Assembly (NCBI GenBank): GCA_016178945.1
Contig: JACOSH010000434.1
Location: 1-47,986, forward strand
Reading direction: 5' to 3'
Length of the DNA: 47,986 nucleotides
DNA from: Acidobacteriota bacterium
GTDB lineage: Bacteria; Acidobacteriota; Terriglobia; Bryobacterales; Bryobacteraceae
Shown piece after piece: positions 42,948-47,986 of the stretch; position 1 is the stretch's first letter; each line of letters starts with the position of its first letter. The position numbers and the translations under genes are program-made. Under the pieces are notes generated by a model. That model was not told the origin of the DNA and did not search any database. It worked only from the letters and a program-made list of their open reading frames with translations.

Positions 42948-43979
42948 ATGAAGGCACTCCTCCTCAAACAGTACATGGAGCTGGAGGTCACCGATCTGCC
43001 CCAGCCGGAGATCGGCCCGGCCGACGTTCTGGTGCGCGTTCAGGCCTGCGGCATCTGCGGCAGCGACGTCCACGGGCTGGATGGCTCCAGCGGCCGCAGG
43101 ATTCCGCCGCTGGTGATGGGACACGAAGCGGCCGGGGTGATCGCCGCCGCCGGCCGGGACGTAAGCAAGTGGCAGGCGGGCGACCGCGTCACCTTTGACT
43201 CCACGGTCTCCTGCGGGCGCTGTCACTTCTGCCGCCGCGGCGAGATCAATCTGTGCGACAACCGCCAGGTCCTGGGGGTGTCCTGCGGCGACTACCGCAG
43301 GCATGGGGCCTTCGCGGAGTACGTGGCGGTGCCCGAGAATATTCTCTACCGGCTCCCGGATTCCCTTCCCTTCGAGCACGCGGCCATGATCGAGGCCGTC
43401 TCGATCGCCGTGCACGCGGTGAACCTCACGCCGCGATCGCTGGGCGATACGGCGGTGGTGGTGGGCAGCGGAATGATCGGGCAGTTGACCATCCAGGCGG
43501 CCAAAGTGGCCGGTTTCGGGCGCGTCTTCGCGGTGGATATCGACGACGCCAAGCTGGCGATGGCGCGCAAGCTGGGCGCCGACGAGACCTTCAACTCCAA
43601 GACCTGCGATGCGCCGGCCCAGATTGCGGCGCGGACCGGCGGGCACGGCGCGGACGCGGCTCTGGAAGCGGTGGGCGCCACCGACCCGATCCGGACGGCC
43701 ATCGCCTGCGTGCGCAAGGGCGGTACGGTGACGCTGATCGGCAACATCACGCCCAAGATCGAGCTGCCGCTCCAGCCGGTGGTGACGCGGCAGATCCGGC
43801 TGCAAGGATCGTGCGCCTCGGCCGGCGAGTACCCGGCCTGCATCGAGCTGCTGTCCAGCGGCGCGATCCGCGTCGATACCATGATCAGCGCCCGGACTCC
43901 CCTGGAAGAGGCCCCAAGCTGGTTCGACCGCCTCTACCGCCACGAGCCGAACCTGATGAAGGTGATCGTCCAGCCGTAG
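42948..43979 (+). CDS. Zinc-dependent alcohol dehydrogenase, polyol/threonine dehydrogenase-like (MDR family)
   Basis: A 343-aa NAD(P)-dependent medium-chain dehydrogenase. Catalytic zinc ligands are visible in ACGICGSD (Cys37) and MGHEAAG (His59, Glu60). Structural zinc cysteines are at 89, 92, 95 and 103 (CGRCHFCRRGEINLC). The cofactor domain has VVGSGMIGQLTIQAAK with the GxGxxG pattern, and an acidic residue at the end of the second strand (AVDIDDAK) suggests NAD preference. The length and motifs fit sorbitol, threonine or 2,3-butanediol dehydrogenases; the substrate cannot be chosen. A GGGAG lies 5 nt before the ATG. The gene ends 7 nt from a convergent gene and is probably unrelated to the cluster. 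Confidence 0.92.
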   Translation: MKALLLKQYMELEVTDLPQPEIGPADVLVRVQACGICGSDVHGLDGSSGRRIPPLVMGHEAAGVIAAAGRDVSKWQAGDRVTFDSTVSCGRCHFCRRGEINLCDNRQVLGVSCGDYRRHGAFAEYVAVPENILYRLPDSLPFEHAAMIEAVSIAVHAVNLTPRSLGDTAVVVGSGMIGQLTIQAAKVAGFGRVFAVDIDDAKLAMARKLGADETFNSKTCDAPAQIAARTGGHGADAALEAVGATDPIRTAIACVRKGGTVTLIGNITPKIELPLQPVVTRQIRLQGSCASAGEYPACIELLSSGAIRVDTMISARTPLEEAPSWFDRLYRHEPNLMKVIVQP

Positions 43980-43986
43980 CGCGGGC

Positions 43987-45516
43987 TCACGGCTCCGGCT
44001 CCCAATACAACTCCAGGTCCTGCGCCGCTTCCTGGCCCTCGCGCAGCGTCGCGGTCTTGGCGCGCGCCGTAATGAGCATCTCTTCGGTGGGGTTGTCCCA
44101 TTCGAAGGTGCTCAGGACCAGGTACTCGCCGGGGGACAATCCCGTGAACCGGTACACGCCCTGCGCATCGGCGCGCTCCACGCGAAGGCCGTTCAGCCGT
44201 TTGCGCGCGACCGGGTCGAGCGCATACAGAAACACCGGCGCGCCCGGCGATGGCCGGCCCGCCGATCTCACCGTGCCCCGCAGCCGGGCCGGGCGCGCCG
44301 ACAGAGTCACGCGCACCTCCGGATAGCCGCCCTGCACAAGATAGATCTCCAGCGGGTTCTCCGCCTGCTCCCGGCGCAGGCGGCTGCGCCGGTACGCAGT
44401 CGTTGCAAGCGACGCGAAGTAGAACTCCGGCGCGGTGACGGCGCTGATCTCCCAGATCCCGGGGCCCAGGCGCGCCTCGGAGTCCGGCAGGCGGATCGCG
44501 GGGCCGTCGCCGGCCAGGTCCTTGCGGCGGGCAAACAGCGTCGCGCCTTCTCGCAACGCCCGCCCGCCGTCGCGATCCTCGAAGCGAAGGCGCAGGCGCG
44601 GAAAGGGCACGATCTCCAGATGCACCTGGGCGTCGCGGTCCACGAAGAATTCGTGGTAAGCGCCCAACTGGCCGGTCAGCGGCGGTGGCGGCCCGGAGCT
44701 CTCCACGAAAATCTCATAGTTGCCCGGAGACAGTCCCTCGAAGCGATAGTCGCCGGGAACCGCGATCGACTGGTACAGCCGCCCCGTGTCGGAAACCAGC
44801 GTGACCTGCACCTGCGCCGGCGGGCCCTGAATCCGGCCGCCAAGCTGGAACAGTTTTCCGGGCAGCGGCTCGACATCCACGTCGCTCGAGTCCGCGTCCA
44901 GGCGGACTTCCACCAGTTTCGATTCCGCGATCATGGCGGACTGCGGATGGAAGGTGGGAAGGAAACCCGAGCCGTCGTCCATGAGCCGCGCGGCCGTGCG
45001 GACGTAATAGCGGCCCGGCGCCAGGCCTCCCACGCGGTAGACGCCGCGATCGTCGGAGAGGCCCTTGCCGGCCTGGGTCAAGGGCAGCTTCGCCTCGTAA
45101 ACGACCACACTTTGGCCGGGCAGGGCCACCTGGTTTTCGTCCAGAACGCGCCCGGTGATGGCCCCCAACCGGGACATCCGCAGCTCGGCGAAGAGATTGA
45201 AATCGCCGCTCAGCAGGATCACGGACCCCTGCGAGGTCTTCTTGCGTTGGCCGTAGCGCGCCGGGAAGTAGCCGGCCCGCTCGGCGGTCAGCAGGTAAGC
45301 GCCGTCCGGAAGAGAGCCGAAGATGAACTGCCCGCTGCGGTCGGTGTGGAGAGTGGCGGCGTTCGCAATGGATGTGCCGCGCAGCGCTTCCAGCCGCACC
45401 CGGCTCCGCGACAGCGGGCGGCCCGAAGTGTGCTCCAGCACGATCCCCCGGATCATGCCCGCCGGCCAGGCGTGAGCCGCCGCCAGCGCCAGCATCCACG
45501 CCACGCGCGCCCTCAT
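43987..45516 (-). CDS. Secreted multi-domain carboxypeptidase-regulatory-like protein
   Basis: A 509-aa exported protein. The ATG at 45516 (MRARVAWMLALAAAHAWPAG) gives a good signal peptide; a GTG two codons upstream is also in frame. Several beta-sandwich repeats of the carboxypeptidase-regulatory/Cna-B type are seen: GMIRGIVLEHTSGRPLSRSRV at about 20, GAITGRVLDENQVALPGQSV at about 120, QLGGRIQGPPAQV, and RLRGTVRSAGRPSPGAPVF at about 415. Each is followed by words such as YRFEGLSPGNYEI or YRFTGLSPGEYLV. Such domains are usually accessory folds in cell-surface or receptor proteins. No peptidase or barrel is attached here, so it may be a surface-exposed binding protein. Confidence 0.8.
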   Translation of the reverse strand: MRARVAWMLALAAAHAWPAGMIRGIVLEHTSGRPLSRSRVRLEALRGTSIANAATLHTDRSGQFIFGSLPDGAYLLTAERAGYFPARYGQRKKTSQGSVILLSGDFNLFAELRMSRLGAITGRVLDENQVALPGQSVVVYEAKLPLTQAGKGLSDDRGVYRVGGLAPGRYYVRTAARLMDDGSGFLPTFHPQSAMIAESKLVEVRLDADSSDVDVEPLPGKLFQLGGRIQGPPAQVQVTLVSDTGRLYQSIAVPGDYRFEGLSPGNYEIFVESSGPPPPLTGQLGAYHEFFVDRDAQVHLEIVPFPRLRLRFEDRDGGRALREGATLFARRKDLAGDGPAIRLPDSEARLGPGIWEISAVTAPEFYFASLATTAYRRSRLRREQAENPLEIYLVQGGYPEVRVTLSARPARLRGTVRSAGRPSPGAPVFLYALDPVARKRLNGLRVERADAQGVYRFTGLSPGEYLVLSTFEWDNPTEEMLITARAKTATLREGQEAAQDLELYWEPEP

Positions 45517-45575
45517 TTGCACAGTATGACGGAGGGATGCGCCGCGGCGTGGAGGCGTTTCTCAGAGCCGCCCGC

Positions 45576-45737
45576 TCAATCGTGTCGCCGGCCACCAGCC
45601 CGGCGCGCGCGGCGCAGCGCTTTCAGCTCCTTGTCAGCCTCAGACTTGGGACGGACCGGAATGCGCGGCGCCAAATCGTCGAAGAGGCGTAACAGGCGCA
45701 GCCGCTCTCGCTCGCTCAGCTTTCCAGCGCGTTTCAT
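45576..45737 (-). CDS. 53-aa basic protein, possibly antitoxin-like
   Basis: A short ORF reading MKRAGKLSERERLRLLRLFD and ending RRARRAGGRRHD, with a central IPVRPKSEADKELKALR. The pattern of charged helix, a PxRP turn and a second charged helix ending in an Arg/Gly-rich tail resembles small proteins found upstream of PIN-domain toxins, but that comparison is from memory. No toxin gene follows; the next gene on this strand is the secreted carboxypeptidase-regulatory-like protein. It lies 20 nt after the end of the ABC permease gene. It could be an orphan antitoxin, an unrelated small protein, or spurious. Confidence 0.45.
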   Translation of the reverse strand: MKRAGKLSERERLRLLRLFDDLAPRIPVRPKSEADKELKALRRARRAGGRRHD

Positions 45738-45757
45738 GAGAATCCTCACCGACGCCT

Positions 45758-46570
45758 TTACTCACTGTAGCTGATTTCCAGCGTCCGGACCTTGCGGCTG
45801 GCGTACATCAGAAGCGCCGCCGACAGGAGCAGCAGGCCGGTGACGGCCAGCTCTGGCGGGGCCGGCTCGACCGCCACCGCGATCAGGGCCAACGGGCCTT
45901 CCGCGCCGAGCTGCACCGGCGTGAGCGATTTCAGATAGTAGCTCATGCTCATCTTCTGCAGCAGCGTGGGGAGGTAGCCGCTGATCGCTTCCCAGATCAT
46001 CACCAGCGCCGCCGGGATCATCGGGTTGCGGTAGAGCAGTCCCAGCAGCAGGAACACCGACCCATAGCCGATCGAGGCCAGCACCGTCACCGCCACGTAG
46101 GATTGCAGTTGCGCCAGGCCGGGACCGCGGACCAGGTAGTCCTGGAACACTTGCCCCAGGTGCATGCGGATGAAGAAGAACGCCAGCGTCACCGCGCTGG
46201 TGAAAATGATCAGCGAAGCCGCCAGGCCCGCCAGATACTTGCCCCACAGCAGCACCTCGCGGCGCGCGGCCGTAAGGAAGTAGTAATGCAGCGTCTTCTC
46301 CAGCATTTCGCCCCGGATCAGGTTGGAGAAGATCCCCAGGCAGCCGAAGAAAATCGCCAGCTTCAGATAGTAGAACTGGAAGATGCCGGCGAAGATCATG
46401 GTGTCTTCGGCCAGCTCGCCGCGATGGCGGGCCGAGGCGCCGTGCACGAAGCAGACCAGCGTGGGACCGAAGGCCAGCAGGTAGACCCACCAGGAGCGTT
46501 TGGAGAAAAAAGTCTTGCGCAGCTCCAGCCGCAGCACGGCCAGCATCTGTTGATATTCCCTGGGGCTCAT
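45758..46570 (-). CDS. ABC-2 type transporter permease
   Basis: A 270-aa integral membrane protein, [20 protein letters not shown] at the N-terminus. About six hydrophobic segments follow: WVYLLAFGPTLVCFV, LAIFFGCLGIFSNLI, YLAGLAASLIIFTSAVTLAFFFI, VAVTVLASIGYGSVFLLLGLLY, MIPAALVMIWEAISGY and AVTGLLLLSAALLMYA. This is the usual layout of ABC-2 permeases that export drugs, lipids or polysaccharide parts. Its ATG overlaps the stop of the ATPase gene (ATGA), so it is the third gene of the operon and probably pairs with that ATPase. The substrate is unknown. Confidence 0.87.
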   Translation of the reverse strand: MSPREYQQMLAVLRLELRKTFFSKRSWWVYLLAFGPTLVCFVHGASARHRGELAEDTMIFAGIFQFYYLKLAIFFGCLGIFSNLIRGEMLEKTLHYYFLTAARREVLLWGKYLAGLAASLIIFTSAVTLAFFFIRMHLGQVFQDYLVRGPGLAQLQSYVAVTVLASIGYGSVFLLLGLLYRNPMIPAALVMIWEAISGYLPTLLQKMSMSYYLKSLTPVQLGAEGPLALIAVAVEPAPPELAVTGLLLLSAALLMYASRKVRTLEISYSE

Positions 46571-47511
46571 GCCGTGCTCCCTTCCGGCCGGATCAGGTAT
46601 TGATACACCGAGTGGACGTCGTCGTCGGCCGGCGCGACCGATTCGATGTCCAGGCCGTCCTCGGTCACCACCTTATTCAGCATCAGGTACAGGCCATCGG
46701 CGTCGCGCGTCCGGACCAGCAGGCTCCGGCTCTCCTCGTGAATCTTGGCCTCCACCAGGTGGTTCAACTGGAACAGGCGCGAGGCCAGCATCTGCGGCCG
46801 GTCGCAGCGCACCAGCACCTGGACCGGCTGCTCCTTCACCTCGCTGCGTACGCCCTGGATCTGGCCCTCGGCCACCACGTAGCCGTAGCTCAACATGATC
46901 ACCTGGTCGGAGATGCGGTCGACTTCGTGCAGAATATGGCTGGACACGATCACGTAGCGGCCCTGGCGGCCCCACTCGCGGAACAGCGCAATCGTCTCGG
47001 CGCGCGCCATCGGGTCCAGGCCGTTGAGCGGCTCATCCAGCACCACCACCGGAGGATCGTGCGCCAAAGCCAGCGCCAGGCGGATGCGCTGCCGCATGCC
47101 TTTGCTGTATCCGGCCACCTTGCGATCGGCGGCCTCGGTCATGTTGACCCGCTCCAGCGCGCCGCGGGTTAGCTCGCCCGCCTCGGCGTCTCCGTAGCCT
47201 TGAACGCGCAGAAAGGAGTACAGAAACTGGCGGCCGGTGAGCCCCCTGGGGCAGGCGTCGTACTGGGCGCAGTAGCCCAGCTTGAGCATCAGCTCTTCGG
47301 GCCGGTCCGGCGGGATGCCCAGCACCCGGATCGTGCCGCGAGTCGGGCGGATGAGGCCGGTCATCAGATTCATGAGCGTGGTCTTGCCCGATCCGTTGGG
47401 ACCCACCAGGCTGGTCACCCCGGGCGGGATCGTCAGGTTCACGCGGTTGACTCCCAGCACGTCGCCGTAAAAGCGCGAGACGTTGTCGAAGACGATCCGG
47501 TCCGCGCTCAT
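46567..47511 (-). CDS. ABC transporter ATP-binding protein
   Basis: A 314-aa ATPase. The ATG at 47511 overlaps the stop of the upstream permease gene (ATGA) and begins [17 protein letters not shown]; the open frame farther upstream is antisense-like. Walker A is GPNGSGKT (37-44), Q-loop CAQYDACP near 81-88, signature YSKGMRQ (135-141; the usual LSGGQ is SKGMR, as in many ABC-2 ATPases), and Walker B VVVLDEP (155-161) with a following switch His in [11 protein letters not shown]-terminal domain of about 90 residues ([17 protein letters not shown]) is typical of exporters in this family. It is coupled to permeases on both sides. Confidence 0.93.
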   Translation of the reverse strand: MSADRIVFDNVSRFYGDVLGVNRVNLTIPPGVTSLVGPNGSGKTTLMNLMTGLIRPTRGTIRVLGIPPDRPEELMLKLGYCAQYDACPRGLTGRQFLYSFLRVQGYGDAEAGELTRGALERVNMTEAADRKVAGYSKGMRQRIRLALALAHDPPVVVLDEPLNGLDPMARAETIALFREWGRQGRYVIVSSHILHEVDRISDQVIMLSYGYVVAEGQIQGVRSEVKEQPVQVLVRCDRPQMLASRLFQLNHLVEAKIHEESRSLLVRTRDADGLYLMLNKVVTEDGLDIESVAPADDDVHSVYQYLIRPEGSTA

Positions 47512-47986
47512 CGGATCACCTCCGCGCCGCGGATCTTGCGGGCCAGCAGGTACAGGCACAGCAGGCACATCGCGGTCAGCGCAGCCCAGGCGCACCACAC
47601 CGGCAGCGCCATGTTGGACGAGACGCGGAAAAATACCGCGCCTTCGCCGCGCCTGGAGGGTTCCGAGAACAGCCACTCCCAGATCGTCCCCATCAACAAC
47701 CCGATATTGATCAGGCCGCCCCAGCGCGTTCGCAGGATCCCGCTGATCACGAAGCCGAATCCGGCGGCCACGAAAAAGACGCCGAACAGCATGGCGCCGG
47801 CCACCGGCTTCCACTTCACCCAGGCCGAGATCGCCAGCGCCAGCAGCGACAGGACCAGGATCCAGATGCACGACCCGAAGAAGATTCCCGATGCGATGCG
47901 CAGATTCTTGCCGAACCAGCCGGTGTTGTCCAGGTAGCTCTGCAGGCCGAACAGCAGCAGACCGGGGATCCAGGTCATCACCGAGA
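47508..47986 (-). CDS. ABC-2 type permease, 5' end beyond the right edge
   Basis: The visible 159 residues have at least four hydrophobic helices ([51 protein letters not shown] and [20 protein letters not shown]) and end GAEVIR. The frame is open to the window edge: the codon before the GTG at 47981 reads Ser, so translation probably starts outside. The stop overlaps the ATPase start (ATGA). With the ATPase and the second permease it would make a complete ABC-2 exporter with two different membrane subunits. Confidence 0.82.
   Translation of the reverse strand, partial: SVMTWIPGLLLFGLQSYLDNTGWFGKNLRIASGIFFGSCIWILVLSLLALAISAWVKWKPVAGAMLFGVFFVAAGFGFVISGILRTRWGGLINIGLLMGTIWEWLFSEPSRRGEGAVFFRVSSNMALPVWCAWAALTAMCLLCLYLLARKIRGAEVIR

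Noticed and set aside
45758-47986. ABC exporter as part of the NRPS-PKS cluster
   Set aside because: It is more than 5 kb from the transferase gene, separated by a kinase, a dehydrogenase and a secreted protein in mixed orientations. A role in product export is possible but has no sequence support.

Overview
The window looks like chromosome from an Acidobacteriota bacterium of the Solibacter/Bryobacter type. It is GC-rich and carries several families typical of that group: a TIGR03436-type VWFA protein, two secreted proteins with the TIGR03437 C-terminal domain, an ADOP-type duplicated FtsX permease, an Oar-like TonB-dependent receptor with an N-terminal carboxypeptidase-regulatory fold, membrane Ser/Thr kinases with PD40 propellers, and a DUF1549/DUF1553 protein with a CxxCH motif. 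These assignments come from reading the proteins by eye; no database was searched.

Left part (1-16245). On the minus strand lie a gene start cut by the window edge, the DUF1549/DUF1553 gene with a possible 32-codon leader ORF, a lipoprotein translationally coupled to a TIGR03437-type protein, and the VWFA protein. On the plus strand lie another TIGR03437-type protein, an AlkA-like DNA glycosylase, the Oar-like receptor and the ADOP permease. Two broken genes follow: a SEC-C-motif small protein (minus strand) and a Ser/Thr kinase (plus strand) with at least four frameshifts and a nonsense codon.

Centre (16432-40163). After a small VOC/glyoxalase-fold gene comes a hybrid NRPS-PKS cluster of about 23 kb, all on the minus strand. 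In transcription order: Sfp-type phosphopantetheinyl transferase; two acidic repeat proteins of unknown function built on a YYQGMxDYxAA unit; type II thioesterase; NRPS A (C-A-T, code close to Gln); PKS B (KS-AT-KR-T, malonyl type); a freestanding methyltransferase with an assembly-line-like N-terminal helix; NRPS C (C-A-T, code not recognised); NRPS D (C-A-MT-T, aliphatic code, N-methylating); NRPS E (C-A-T, Pro-like code). The megasynthase genes overlap by ATGA or are 5 nt apart, so they form one operon. Colinear reading gives (acyl?)-Gln, extended by one malonate and reduced to a statine-like gamma-amino-beta-hydroxy acid, then X, N-methyl-Ile/Val and Pro, possibly O-methylated. The last module has no release domain. 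No MbtH, dedicated regulator or dedicated exporter is seen next to it.

Right part (40257-47986). A 19-codon remnant of a kinase C-terminus leads by ATGA into an intact Ser/Thr kinase. This tail/head junction resembles the one at 16192-16244, so the cluster is flanked by imperfect direct repeats in the same orientation. Then come a zinc alcohol dehydrogenase, a secreted carboxypeptidase-regulatory-like protein (minus), a 53-aa basic ORF (minus), and a coupled ABC transporter operon (permease, ATPase, second permease cut by the right edge).

The least familiar item is the pair of YYQGMxDYxAA repeat proteins inside the biosynthetic cluster.
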